From the NCBI RefSeq assembly GCF_024498295.1, contig NZ_CP101827.1, positions 1,678,001-1,742,000 on the forward strand: 64,000 nt of DNA. Reading direction: 5' to 3'. Of this stretch, positions 27,553-37,277 are shown piece after piece. How positions within the stretch are numbered: position 1 is the first letter of the stretch; each line of letters begins with the position of its first letter. The notes under the pieces were generated by a model, which saw only the letters and a program-made list of their open reading frames with translations, made no database searches and was not told the DNA's origin. Made by a program: the position numbers and the translations under genes. This DNA comes from Thermocaproicibacter melissae. GTDB taxonomy: Bacteria; Bacillota; Clostridia; Oscillospirales; Acutalibacteraceae.

Positions 27553-29255
27553 ACGGGCATTTCTCCCTTCTTTTTCTGTTCTGCGCGGTTGATGGCACAG
27601 ATGATGCCCTTAATGGAAGCGAGGCTGATATTGTTGTCGATACCGACGCCGAATGCGGGAGATCCGTCCGGTGCAGTCAGATGAATATAGGAGACTGCCT
27701 GAGAATCAGCGCCCGAACTGATAGCATTTTCACGGTAAGTGACAAACTGGTAATCCGTGATGCCGACTGAGCGGAGCGCATTGAAGAACGCGCTGATTGG
27801 GCCGTTGCCTGTTCCGCCGATGATGTGGTCCTCGTGGCCGAAGCGGATGACGCCTTCAAAGCGCACCTGCGTGCCGACCTCGCCTTCGCCTGCGTCGTGG
27901 AGGCGATATTTTTTCAGGTTGTACGGTGCGTGAACATCAATATAATTCTTGCGGAAAATTTCGTAAACCTCTTCCGCCTTCAGCTCGCGGCCGGCCTTGT
28001 CGCATGCATTCTTGACGAGAGCACCGAATTCCGGATGCATCGCCTTAGGCAGTTCAAAGCCGAAACTCTGCTCCAATACAAACGCGGCGCCGCCTTTGCC
28101 GGACTGGCTGTTGATGCGGATAATCGGTTCATACTGACGCCCCACATCCGCCGGATCAATGGGCAGGTACGGAACCTCCCAATACTGCGTGGCGCCCGAG
28201 GCCATATACTTTTCACCTTTGCTGATGGCGTCTTGGTGGGAACCGGAGAACGCTGTGAAAACAAGGTCTCCCGCATACGGGTGACGCTCATGGACCTTCA
28301 TCTTCGTGCATTTTTCATACATGCGGCGAATGTCCGAAATATGGGAAAAATCAAGGCCCGGGTCTACCCCCTGCGAATACATATTCATGGCAGTTACCAT
28401 GATATCGGCATTACCGGTGCGCTCACCGTTGCCGAACAGGGTACCCTCCACGCGTTCGGCGCCTGCCATAATGCCGAGCTCCGTTGCGGCGATTGCCGTT
28501 CCTCTGTCATTGTGCGGGTGGATGCTGAGGATAATGCTGTCACGGTTTTTGATGTGCCGGCTGAAATATTCAATCTGGTCTGCGTAGCAGTTCGGCGTTG
28601 CCAATTCCACCGTGTTCGGCAGGTTCAGAATCAGCTTGTGCTCCGGCGTAGGCTCAAGCACTTCCATGACTTTTTCGCAGATGAGAATGGAGTTCTCGAT
28701 TTCTGTTCCCGAAAAGCTCTCCGGAGAATACTCGTAGCGGATGTTGATGCCGCTCTTTGCGGTTTCTTCATCGGTCAGTTTTTTAATCAGCTTTGCGCCT
28801 TCCACCGCAATGTTGATGACCCCCTGCATATCGGTTTTGAACACGACCTTGCGCTGCAGGGTGGAAGTGGAGTTATAGAAATGCACGATTACATTTTTCG
28901 CGCCGCGGATTGCTTCAAACGTCTTGCGAATCAGATGCTCACGCGCCTGCACCAACACCTGAATCGTCACGTCGTCCGGAATAAAGTTCTTTTCAATTAG
29001 AGTGCGAAGAATTTCATATTCCGTTTCGGAGGCGGAGGGGAACCCGACCTCGATTTCTTTGAAGCCGATATCAACAAGCGTCTGGAAAAAGAGTAGTTTT
29101 TCTTCCAGATTCATCGGATCCACGAGAGCCTGATTGCCGTCGCGAAGATCCACACTGCACCAGATGGGCGGCTTGTCAATGACCTTATCCGGCCACTGGC
29201 GGTCCGGCAACGAAATCGGATGAAACGGGATGTACTTTTTGCAGCCTTGATACAT
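27549..29255 (-). CDS. leuA: 2-isopropylmalate synthase (long form)
   Basis: A 568-residue first enzyme of leucine synthesis, condensing acetyl-CoA with 2-oxoisovalerate. An N-terminal HMGL-like TIM barrel carries [24 protein letters not shown] (metal histidines) and [12 protein letters not shown]; a C-terminal LeuA_dimer regulatory domain of ~130 residues binds leucine for feedback inhibition. The length and the [15 protein letters not shown] start mark the type-2 (LeuA2) form. ATG at 29255 has AAGGAGAG at 10 nt; a GTG three codons earlier sits on that site. Expression is controlled by the leucine T-box upstream. Confidence 0.97.
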   Translation of the reverse strand: MYQGCKKYIPFHPISLPDRQWPDKVIDKPPIWCSVDLRDGNQALVDPMNLEEKLLFFQTLVDIGFKEIEVGFPSASETEYEILRTLIEKNFIPDDVTIQVLVQAREHLIRKTFEAIRGAKNVIVHFYNSTSTLQRKVVFKTDMQGVINIAVEGAKLIKKLTDEETAKSGINIRYEYSPESFSGTEIENSILICEKVMEVLEPTPEHKLILNLPNTVELATPNCYADQIEYFSRHIKNRDSIILSIHPHNDRGTAIAATELGIMAGAERVEGTLFGNGERTGNADIMVTAMNMYSQGVDPGLDFSHISDIRRMYEKCTKMKVHERHPYAGDLVFTAFSGSHQDAISKGEKYMASGATQYWEVPYLPIDPADVGRQYEPIIRINSQSGKGGAAFVLEQSFGFELPKAMHPEFGALVKNACDKAGRELKAEEVYEIFRKNYIDVHAPYNLKKYRLHDAGEGEVGTQVRFEGVIRFGHEDHIIGGTGNGPISAFFNALRSVGITDYQFVTYRENAISSGADSQAVSYIHLTAPDGSPAFGVGIDNNISLASIKGIICAINRAEQKKKGEMPV

Positions 29256-29344
29256 ACCAAACACTCTCCTTTTCTAGTCTGAAATTGCCTATCGTTTTCA
29301 AAGGATTTATACACAAAGTGCAGGCACAATTGGAATACCTTACC

Positions 29345-29635
29345 CAATAAAAAAAATCCCGAATACAGCTTTTGCTGTATTCGGGACGAAATTGCTTTCG
29401 TGGTACCACCCAAACTTCGGCTCAAAAATGAGCCCTCAGCAGCCTCAAACAAGGCCTCGGCCAGTAACGCTGCCGCTGCGGCCGCTTCTAACGCTTGCGC
29501 ATCGAATACGGCGGCTCCAGGATGAGCTATACGCAAAAACCACAGTACCGATCTCGCACCAAACGCCGGCTCTCTGAAACATTGCAGTTAATGCCTTTTT
29601 CCCTTCGTTGCCTTTTAAAGTATTAAATTACTGAT
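29345..29635 (-). promoter_or_regulatory. Leucine T-box riboswitch (leader of leuAB)
   Basis: The canonical T-box sequence GGGTGGTACCACG lies at 29411-29399 on the minus strand, followed by a terminator hairpin (GAATACAGC/GCTGTATTC with flanking CCC/GGG) and T8 at 29356-29349. Upstream is a Stem I region containing the conserved GGTGCGAG element. The likely specifier is CTC (Leu) at 29526-29524, judged by position. Uncharged tRNA-Leu would stabilise the antiterminator and turn on leuAB. Confidence 0.88.
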
Positions 29636-29664
29636 ATTATACGCACGAACAGGCATTTTGTCAA
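29636..29664 (-). promoter_or_regulatory. Consensus promoter of the leuAB leader
   Basis: TTGACA (29664-29659) and TATAAT (29641-29636), both perfect, with a 17-bp spacer on the minus strand. Confidence 0.85.
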
Positions 29665-29672
29665 CTATAGAA

Positions 29673-30395
29673 TTATTCTTTTTCTCCTTTTTCATTCTCT
29701 TTGTGGCCGAACGCATGTTCCGCCGCTTCTCGGGCTAGATCAATCAGCATGACGCCGTTGCCTGGATCCTTCTTTTCGGTTTCGGGAATCTTTGCATAAA
29801 CCTCGCCAACCATGGAGCGCATCCACAGGTCAGGCATGATGCGCATAGAGTAGCCGCATCCACTCTCGGTCATCCAGTCGTAGAATTCGGCGCGCGGCAG
29901 GCCATAGGCGGAAAGAATGGACATCAGCGAACCTCCGTGTGCCACAATGACAGCAGAAGTGATGCCCGAAGTCATAAGGCCCTTGACGATTTTCTCAAAG
30001 GCGGCGCAGGTGCGCTGGAAGAACTGCGCGCCGCTTTCTCCTCCCGGAGGAACAACTTCCTTGCCTTCACCGGCAATCCAGCGCGCAAAGGCAGGGTCTT
30101 TTGCCGCAATCTCCTTTGCGGTCTTTCCTTCCCATTCGCCAAAATCGCACTCGCGAAGGTCATTCATCAGAATCGGCTTGGCTTCGGGGTAGAGAATCTT
30201 CATGGTCTGAGTGCAGCGCTTGAGCGGGCTGCAGAAATAGACATCTGCCTTCGGATACGGCGCTTTTTTAGCGAGCTTCTTAAGGCGTTTGATCCCTTCG
30301 GCGGAAAGCGGCAGATCGGTGCTGCCAATGTAGCGGCCCTCGGCATTTCCGGCTGTCAGGCCGTGGCGAATCAAATGAATTGTATAAGATTTCAA
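29673..30395 (-). CDS. Histidine phosphatase family protein
   Basis: A 240-residue phosphatase of the phosphoglycerate-mutase-like/alpha-ribazole phosphatase branch. The phosphohistidine motif is IRHGLTAGN near residue 9, the second basic motif SPLKRCTQT, and a later VAHGG holds the second catalytic histidine. An extra ~50-residue acidic/basic tail follows the domain. The substrate cannot be told from sequence (sugar phosphate, nucleotide or cobalamin precursors are all possible). Starts with TTG at 30395 behind GGGAGG. Divergent from the XRE regulator. Confidence 0.82.
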   Translation of the reverse strand: MKSYTIHLIRHGLTAGNAEGRYIGSTDLPLSAEGIKRLKKLAKKAPYPKADVYFCSPLKRCTQTMKILYPEAKPILMNDLRECDFGEWEGKTAKEIAAKDPAFARWIAGEGKEVVPPGGESGAQFFQRTCAAFEKIVKGLMTSGITSAVIVAHGGSLMSILSAYGLPRAEFYDWMTESGCGYSMRIMPDLWMRSMVGEVYAKIPETEKKDPGNGVMLIDLAREAAEHAFGHKENEKGEKE

Positions 30396-30496
30396 ACTAA
30401 AACCTCCCTAGCGCTTTTGCGCCCTTTTTGACGTAACTCTTCGGAAAACCCAAAATGAAGGGAAAAAGTCAACCTGCGCGCACGAAATATAGCGGC

Positions 30497-30525
30497 TTTA
30501 CAAAACGTTATATCTATTGTATGAT
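30497..30525 (+). promoter_or_regulatory. Promoter of the XRE regulator gene
   Basis: TTTACA (30497-30502) and TATGAT (30520-30525) with a 17-bp spacer. Confidence 0.65.
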
Positions 30526-30568
30526 TTACTGGACGTTTTCTTTCACAATTCGACAGAGGGTGAAGCCG

Positions 30569-31279
30569 ATGAACAGCAGCTTTGGGCGAATTATAACGCT
30601 GTTGAGAAAAGAACGGGGATACAGTCAGAAAAAAGTAGCCGCTGACTTGTCCATCTCACAAGCGCTTCTTTCGCATTACGAAAAGGGAATCCGCGAATGC
30701 GGGCTTGATTTCGTTGTCAAAGTAGCAGATTATTACGATGTATCGTGCGATTATCTGCTGGGCAGAACTCCTCACCGCAGCGGCGCTACCATCTCGGTTG
30801 AAGATATTCCCGAGCCGGATGCCGCAGGGAAGGAAAATATCATGCACGGAGCCGGAAGCTTGCTGCCGGTGCTCAACAAAAAGCTGATTGCAAATTCCCT
30901 AAACGTTCTTTACGGCTGTCTGCAGAAGTTTAACTGCAGAGCATTGACGACCGAAATTTCCGCCTACTTGAATCTTGCTGTTTACCGTGCTTTCCGGATG
31001 CTGTATTCAGCCAATGCGAAGAACCCGCAGGGGCTGTTCTCTGTTCCGCTAAGGCAGGGAGACGGATATGCTACCGCAGCGCAGGAAATTGCCCTGAGCA
31101 ATGCCGAATCCCTTCTGGCCGGCGAAAAAGTGGAAAATCTCGAACCTGTTGCCAAGGGACAGGCTCCAGCCTTATCCCCCGAAAAAATCAACGAGGAATA
31201 CCCGCTGTTTGCTTCTTCGCTGTTTAACCTCATCCAAAGTTCTGAAAATCGGATGGGTGCCAAAAAAGGTCAGAATTGA
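30569..31279 (+). CDS. XRE-family transcriptional regulator
   Basis: A 236-residue protein with an N-terminal helix-turn-helix (residues ~5-62: FGRIITLLRKERGYSQKKVAADLSIS, then LLSHYEKGIRECGLDFVVKVADYYDVSCDYLLGRT, described here by its two halves). The C-terminal ~170 residues are helical and of unknown role; a similar layout is found in clostridial regulators of unknown targets. ATG at 30569 follows AGAGGG and lies downstream of the promoter at 30497-30525, which excludes the longer frame starting at 30455. Confidence 0.85.
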   Translation: MNSSFGRIITLLRKERGYSQKKVAADLSISQALLSHYEKGIRECGLDFVVKVADYYDVSCDYLLGRTPHRSGATISVEDIPEPDAAGKENIMHGAGSLLPVLNKKLIANSLNVLYGCLQKFNCRALTTEISAYLNLAVYRAFRMLYSANAKNPQGLFSVPLRQGDGYATAAQEIALSNAESLLAGEKVENLEPVAKGQAPALSPEKINEEYPLFASSLFNLIQSSENRMGAKKGQN

Positions 31280-31319
31280 TTATAGCATACATTGGTTGAA
31301 AATTGAATGATAAAATAAT

Positions 31320-31362
31320 ACTCCCGAGGTTCTCATTCCGATGAGTGCCTCGGGAGTTTTTT
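31320..31362 (+). terminator. Bidirectional terminator between the XRE gene and glgA
   Basis: Stem ACTCCCGAGG/CCTCGGGAGT with an 18-nt loop, T6 on the plus side; also placed just after the glgA stop on the minus strand. Confidence 0.8.
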
Positions 31363-31367
31363 GTCTT

Positions 31368-32801
31368 TTATGTTCCGTCGCTTTTCAGGAGTTCACGGTA
31401 AAGGCGAATATATTCGTTTGCGCAATGCCCCCAACTGAAGTCACATGCCATGGCGCGGCGAATCAGCATGTTCCACCCTTCCCTATCGCGGTAGGCTTTC
31501 AGCGCGCGCTCAACCGCTTCTTTCATGCGGCCGGCATCATACTCTTGGAAGGTAAATCCGTTGCCTTCCCCATCGTTGTAATCCCGAATCGAATCTTTCA
31601 GGCCGCCGGTCTCGCGCACAACGGGAATTGTTCCGTAGCGCAGGGCAATCAACTGGGCGTGACCGCAAGGCTCACACTTTGACGGCATGAGGAAAATATC
31701 GGACGCAGCATAGATTTTATGCGACAGTTCCGGAATAAACCCAAAGCATGAGCAGACACGTCCCGGCCAGCGCTGCTGCAATTCCTTAAAGAAATTCTCA
31801 TAGTCCCAGTCTCCGGAACCGAGAATCACAAACTGAGCGTCCGATTTCTGAAGCAGGCTATCAATCGCCTCTTCTACAAGGTCAAGTCCTTTGGATGGAA
31901 CCATTCGGGTTACCATGCCGATGAGCGGAACGGCAACATCCTGCCTCAAATTCAGGCGTTTCTGCAATTCCAGTTTGTTCTTTGCTTTTCCGGTTAAGTC
32001 GTCTGCTGAGTAATTCGCATAAATATCCCGGTCCGTTTCCGGGTTATAAACGGTGACATCAATTCCGTTCAAAATTCCTTGGATTTTCCGGCTGTGCTCC
32101 TGAAGAATGCTCTCCAACCCGTAAGCGAACAACGGGTCGAGAATCTCTTTTGCGTAGGTCGGGCTAACCGTAGTAACGCAGTTCGCGCACTCGATTCCTC
32201 CCTTGAGGAGGTTGATGTAATTTCCGTGTTCCAGTAGCGGCATGGAGGACTGCGGAAACCCAAGCACATCCTCCAAAATCTCTTTGCTGAATTTACCCTG
32301 ATACTGAATGTTGTGAATCGTCAGAATCGTCTTTATACCGCGGAACCAGTCTTTGCTTGCATAGAACTGACTGTAATAAACCGGAACAAGCGCCGTCTGC
32401 CAGTCGTTGCAGTGGATGATATCCGGTTTGAAATCAAGGCACGGAAGCATTTCGATGACAGCACGGGAAAAGAACGCGAAACGCTCCGCGTCATCGTAAT
32501 GCCCGTAAAGGCCGTGGCGCTTGAAATAGTACTGATTGTCGAGGAGGTAAAAAATCACATTGTCCACACGAGTCTCGAACACGCCGCAATACTGTCTGCG
32601 CCATGCCACAGGGACAGACAGACTCGTTACGAACTTCATGTTGTCGCGAAGCTCCTGCGGAATGTCCTCATAGAGTGGCAGAACAACCCGGCAGCCGATG
32701 AGGCGCAGGCGAAGCGCCTTCGGAAGGGAACCCGCTACCTTCGCAAGTCCTCCCGTTGAAGCAAACGGTACGGCCTCACTTGCACAATACAAGACTTTCA
32801 A
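31368..32801 (-). CDS. glgA: Glycogen synthase (ADP-glucose)
   Basis: A 477-residue GT5 glycosyltransferase adding glucose from ADP-glucose to the growing glycogen chain. It has MKVLYCASEAVPFASTGGL at the start (the ADP-glucose-binding K/STGGL motif), IIHCNDWQTAL, LTIHNIQYQG, GILNGID, GMVTRMVPSKGLD and the C-terminal MPSKCEPCGHAQLIALRYGTIPVV (described by its position ~375-400) with the catalytic E/CG region. The start is TTG at 32801, 8 nt behind AGGAGG. glgC and glgD normally precede it in Clostridia; here only a relic of a glgD-like gene remains upstream. Confidence 0.96.
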   Translation of the reverse strand: MKVLYCASEAVPFASTGGLAKVAGSLPKALRLRLIGCRVVLPLYEDIPQELRDNMKFVTSLSVPVAWRRQYCGVFETRVDNVIFYLLDNQYYFKRHGLYGHYDDAERFAFFSRAVIEMLPCLDFKPDIIHCNDWQTALVPVYYSQFYASKDWFRGIKTILTIHNIQYQGKFSKEILEDVLGFPQSSMPLLEHGNYINLLKGGIECANCVTTVSPTYAKEILDPLFAYGLESILQEHSRKIQGILNGIDVTVYNPETDRDIYANYSADDLTGKAKNKLELQKRLNLRQDVAVPLIGMVTRMVPSKGLDLVEEAIDSLLQKSDAQFVILGSGDWDYENFFKELQQRWPGRVCSCFGFIPELSHKIYAASDIFLMPSKCEPCGHAQLIALRYGTIPVVRETGGLKDSIRDYNDGEGNGFTFQEYDAGRMKEAVERALKAYRDREGWNMLIRRAMACDFSWGHCANEYIRLYRELLKSDGT

Positions 32802-32806
32802 TACAG

Positions 32807-32984
32807 TTACCTCCTGTCCCTCTGTCGGACGACACTGCCTTTGGCGATGGAAACCGGATATGACTGAGAAATCGTATGGTCTTCCTTCATCTGCTCCTTC
32901 TTGTCCGTAATGGCATCATTCTGTAATTATCATCTTGGTGACCTGCAGAACAACGCAGTTCTCAGTGACGGCGTTCTCTTGCGC
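32807..32984 (-). pseudogene. Relic of a GlgC/GlgD-like (glucose-1-phosphate adenylyltransferase family) C-terminus
   Basis: Reading the minus strand into glgA, one frame gives QENAVTENCVVLQ and, after a frame change and stops near 32925, another gives NDAITDKKEQMKED then ISQSYPVSIAKGSVV and a stop at 32807. The two pieces match the left-handed beta-helix end of GlgD/GlgC (pattern ENAVIENCVV...DKNV...YPVVIAKGSVV). The gene is clearly broken. It may have been glgD from an ancestral glgC-glgD-glgA operon. Confidence 0.5.
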
Positions 32985-33414
32985 TTTGTGCTTACATGGC
33001 AGACCATGAATTTTCTAACGTTATTTCCGCTTTATGTATATCAAGAAAGTCATATACCCTGATATTGGTCTCTAATAGTACAGGTAAAAGGGTAATCATC
33101 CCGTTGTTTGGCGAAAATACTTCCTAATGGGCCGGTATTTCTGACATAATCATACCATTATTTTTCGTATAATCAAGTAATCTTAGTAATTTTCTCATAG
33201 TTTTCACATCGCTTTGTTGAATGTTTTAGTAATATCGTCATAATATTTTGTTGATTCGCTTGCTAGCAAACTTGAATTGTCATATCACATAAGATTGTCG
33301 TATTTCCCATTAAAGCGGCAATGATTTTTCGTAGATTTTTACTGATATTTCTGATTTGCTGATTCTCATACAAATTGTCAGCTTTGCTCTGGGTTTTACC
33401 TAAGAATAAATAAT
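32985..33414. other. AT-rich intergenic stretch upstream of glgA, with a possible glgA promoter
   Basis: No intact gene is visible. A promoter-like TTGATT-16-TATGAT with an extended TGG lies at 33176-33149 (minus) and could drive glgA through the relic. A short frame near 33060-33130 (minus) contains LGSIFAKQRDD, slightly reminiscent of a GlgD N-terminus, too weak to call. Confidence 0.35.
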
Positions 33415-33473
33415 GTCCTGCGGCAAGCCGCAGGACAAATTAAAAAACTCCCGCAGCTTTCGCTGCGGGAGCT
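33415..33473 (-). terminator. Tandem terminators of gap
   Basis: On the minus strand, a stem AGCTCCCGCAGC with GAAA loop and TTTTTT follows the gap stop (33473-33442), then a second stem GTCCTGCGGC/GCCGCAGGAC (33436-33415) followed by ATTATTTATT. Confidence 0.9.
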
Positions 33474-33492
33474 GAATCGGAATTGCACGAAA

Positions 33493-34518
<1,026 letters not shown>

Positions 34519-34549
34519 CTACCTCCTGTTTATTAATCAGACTTTTATT

Positions 34550-34578
34550 ATTTTATAGCATTCGGGTTCGTTTTACAA
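34550..34578 (-). promoter_or_regulatory. Promoter of gap
   Basis: TTGTAA (34578-34573) and TAAAAT (34555-34550), 17-bp spacer, minus strand; TGCTATAAA just upstream could serve as an extended -10. Confidence 0.6.
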
Positions 34579-34599
34579 GTGATTCTGACAGTTTTTTAA

Positions 34600-35592
34600 C
34601 TAACTTTTTATTGCCGCGGAAATGTCTGGAATCGGTTCTCTCTTTTCCACAATTTTATGCTCGCCATGGTAAACTTTCTGGAGAAAATCGAGATACTCCC
34701 GTTCCTCGGAAGTTTTTTCCGCGTTTTGCTTGTCTGTTTCTTCCGCCGATTCACGGTTCTGAGCCAGAGTATCATCTTCGGAAAAATCCGGAGTAATCTC
34801 CACCATCGGCACAGAGGTACGGCGTTTTCCTTCTGCGGAAAGATACGCTATGCCGTAAACGGCCAGGAGCAAATCCACAAAGTAAAAGCCGGCTGAGATA
34901 CCGCCGAGAGTACTCCGGCCCGCAAACAGCAGCGCAATATTGGGAATGCTGTCTGTCAACGCCGCGATAACTGCTGGAAATCCATAGAGAAAAACTCTTT
35001 TTGCTCCCCGGGCCGCGTCGACACCTGCAAGCAGCTTTGTCTGCGCAAAGAGGAATAAAAGGAGAAGGACAGCCGTAAATGTGTGGTAGATGTTTTCAAA
35101 CCGGTTAACCGTAGCCACATAAGTGATGAAAAGGGAAATCAGCCGGAAGCAGCCCCAAACCGGCAAAAGAAGTGCCGCAAGCGGATGGCGCCGAAGAACC
35201 ATGCTACCGCAGCCGAAATCGTACGCAGCCATCAGAAGAGCCACCGCCGCGCCTACCCCAAAAATGGCGAGCAGCATGTTCATCGGCGAGAATCCGTTCC
35301 CGAGGCTAACAATTGACTGACCGGCGAGGAAAACACCGGCAAGTGCGGCGAAAACCGCAGCGGAAACACTTTGCACGGACTCTTTTAGTTGCGGCTGGTC
35401 TTTTCGCCTTCCGAGGAAAGCCGTTACCGCCGCCCCAAGTATGGCAACCGCTGCCCCTGTTACAGCCATTTTGCCGTTATCTTTGTAAAATCCGGTTGTT
35501 GGGTCAATCCATGTGAAAACAGAGTAAATGCGAATCGGAAGCACTGCAGCCACAGTAACCAAAAACGCAGCCCAGGCACGTTTCATAGACAT
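34600..35592 (-). CDS. Uncharacterised multi-pass membrane protein
   Basis: About 330 residues with seven or eight hydrophobic segments between residues 5 and ~255, then an acidic, Glu-rich cytoplasmic-type tail of ~80 residues (EITPDFSEDDTLAQNRESAEET and on). I do not recognise the family beyond a conserved clostridial type. GGAGG lies over the first ATG (35604), so ATG 35592 (MSMKRAWAAF) or 35586 is the true start. It begins 21-33 bases after the citrate synthase stop and may be co-transcribed with it. Confidence 0.65.
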   Translation of the reverse strand: MSMKRAWAAFLVTVAAVLPIRIYSVFTWIDPTTGFYKDNGKMAVTGAAVAILGAAVTAFLGRRKDQPQLKESVQSVSAAVFAALAGVFLAGQSIVSLGNGFSPMNMLLAIFGVGAAVALLMAAYDFGCGSMVLRRHPLAALLLPVWGCFRLISLFITYVATVNRFENIYHTFTAVLLLLFLFAQTKLLAGVDAARGAKRVFLYGFPAVIAALTDSIPNIALLFAGRSTLGGISAGFYFVDLLLAVYGIAYLSAEGKRRTSVPMVEITPDFSEDDTLAQNRESAEETDKQNAEKTSEEREYLDFLQKVYHGEHKIVEKREPIPDISAAIKS

Positions 35593-35625
35593 CTTTCCTC
35601 CCATCGTTCCGCCTTATCTTTTGCC

Positions 35626-37002
35626 TTATCTTTCTGCAAGGGGCACATACGGTCTGTTCTTTGCAAGGGAACGATAGGCAGGACGCATGATTCTTCCGCA
35701 GGTTTGCATTTCTTCGATACGGTGCGCGCACCATCCAGCGATGCGGGATACCGCGAAAAGCGGTGTGTAAAGATCGCTGGGGATTCCGAGCATCTCATAC
35801 ACGAGGCCGGAATAGAAATCCACATTTGCACACATGACCTTTGTCTTGCCCGTAACCTTGGTAAAGACTTTCGGGGCGAGCTTCTCAACAAGCTCGAAAA
35901 GCTCAAATTTGCCGAGCATTCCTTTTTCGCTGGCAAGTTTCTTTGCATGCGAACGCAGGATGACCGCGCGCGGGTCGGATAGGGTGTAGACTGCATGTCC
36001 CATGCCGTAAATGAGGCCGCTGTGGTCGCAAGCCTCGCCTCTCAGGATTTTTTCCAGATAAGCCGCAACTTCATCTTCATCCTTCCAGTCTTTCACCTGC
36101 TCCATCAGTTCATTCATCATCATCATGACGCGATGGTTTGCTCCGCCGTGGCGAGGCCCCTTGAGCGAACCGATGCCTGCGGCAATTGCGGAGTAGATAT
36201 CCGTTCCGGTTGAGGAGAGGGCGCGCGTTGCAAAAGTGGAGTTGTTGCCGCCGCCGTGCTCCGCATGAATCATCATGCAGATATCGAGCAGCTTTGCCTC
36301 CTCATCGGTGAACACGCGGTCGGGCCGGATGGCATTCAGAATCGACTCGGCAGTTGACTGTGATGGGTCGATGGGGTGAAAATACATACTCTGCTTATCA
36401 TAGTGCCTGCGCTTGACCTGATAGGCGTAGGTCATAATGGTGGGAAGGCGGGCGATTAACTGGATGGACTGCCGCATATTGTTTTCCAGCGACGGATCAT
36501 CCGGGTTGTCGTCATAAGAATACAGCGCCAGAACGGAACGCGCCAGCTTGTTCATCACGTTTTTGGAAGGCGCCTTGATAATCATATCTTCCGCAAAATA
36601 TTCCGGCAGCTCACGGCAGCTGCTCAACACCTTTGTGAAGTGGTCCAGCTGCTCACGCGTTGGAAGTTTTCCGAAAAGCAGAAGCCAAGCAACCTCTTCA
36701 AAGCCAAAGCGGTTCTCACGCACACAGCCGTCTACGATTTCATTGATGTCGATTCCGCGGTATGTCAGCTTTCCTTCATCGGGAATCCGTTCGCCGTCCG
36801 CAATCAAGTATCCGTGGACATTGCAAATCAGCGTCAGGCCGGCCATCACGCCGGTACCGTCGGGATTCCTTAAACCGCGTTTGACATTGTAAAGTTCATA
36901 GTCTTTGGGAGAAATCCGATTGTTCGCACGGTATTCCTCGCACAGTTCCTTCAGCTGAGGACTTGACTTGTCCAGAGAATAAATTTCCTGCTTCGTTCCC
37001 AT
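35626..37002 (-). CDS. gltA: Citrate synthase
   Basis: A 458-residue enzyme condensing oxaloacetate and acetyl-CoA to citrate. The family motifs GKLTYRGIDINEIVDG, MIHAEHGGGNNSTFATR (catalytic His), GSLKGPRHGGANH (second His), GHAVYTLSDPRA and the catalytic Asp in ANVDFYSGLVYEMLGI (residues ~388-402) are present. The ~40-residue N-terminal extension is usual for clostridial/Ruminococcus-type citrate synthases. In an anaerobe it likely feeds glutamate synthesis. ATG at 37002 follows GGGGGAG. The leader carries a terminator-like hairpin (see 37028-37065). Confidence 0.96.
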   Translation of the reverse strand: MGTKQEIYSLDKSSPQLKELCEEYRANNRISPKDYELYNVKRGLRNPDGTGVMAGLTLICNVHGYLIADGERIPDEGKLTYRGIDINEIVDGCVRENRFGFEEVAWLLLFGKLPTREQLDHFTKVLSSCRELPEYFAEDMIIKAPSKNVMNKLARSVLALYSYDDNPDDPSLENNMRQSIQLIARLPTIMTYAYQVKRRHYDKQSMYFHPIDPSQSTAESILNAIRPDRVFTDEEAKLLDICMMIHAEHGGGNNSTFATRALSSTGTDIYSAIAAGIGSLKGPRHGGANHRVMMMMNELMEQVKDWKDEDEVAAYLEKILRGEACDHSGLIYGMGHAVYTLSDPRAVILRSHAKKLASEKGMLGKFELFELVEKLAPKVFTKVTGKTKVMCANVDFYSGLVYEMLGIPSDLYTPLFAVSRIAGWCAHRIEEMQTCGRIMRPAYRSLAKNRPYVPLAER

Positions 37003-37027
37003 ACTCGATGTCTCCCCCGTCTAATAC

Positions 37028-37065
37028 AAAAAATAAGCCGCCTCTGGCTTTTGCCGCGCGGCTTA
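37028..37065 (-). promoter_or_regulatory. Terminator-like hairpin in the citrate synthase leader (possible attenuator)
   Basis: Minus strand: stem TAAGCCGC/GCGGCTTA with an inner GGC-AAAA-GCC helix, followed at once by TTTTTT. It lies between the gltA promoter (37089-37117) and the gltA ribosome site, about 26 bases after the predicted transcription start. Confidence 0.6.
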
Positions 37066-37088
37066 GAGAATTCTTTATCAGCTAATTC

Positions 37089-37117
37089 ATTTTATATCAG
37101 CACTATGGCAAAGTCAA
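37089..37117 (-). promoter_or_regulatory. Promoter of gltA
   Basis: TTGACT (37117-37112) and TAAAAT (37094-37089), 17-bp spacer, minus strand. Confidence 0.7.
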
Positions 37118-37277
37118 GCAAATAAAAGCGGTTTTTAACAAATTTATGCAGTATTCAGCATAAATATTTCATTTTCTTCCGTTTCATCGGTCATTTTGGC
37201 TTAACTGAGCTTCATTTTTGAATTTTTCATTAGGTGTTCCTGTATTTTTTCAAGCAAGTACATGGAGGGAAAAACAA

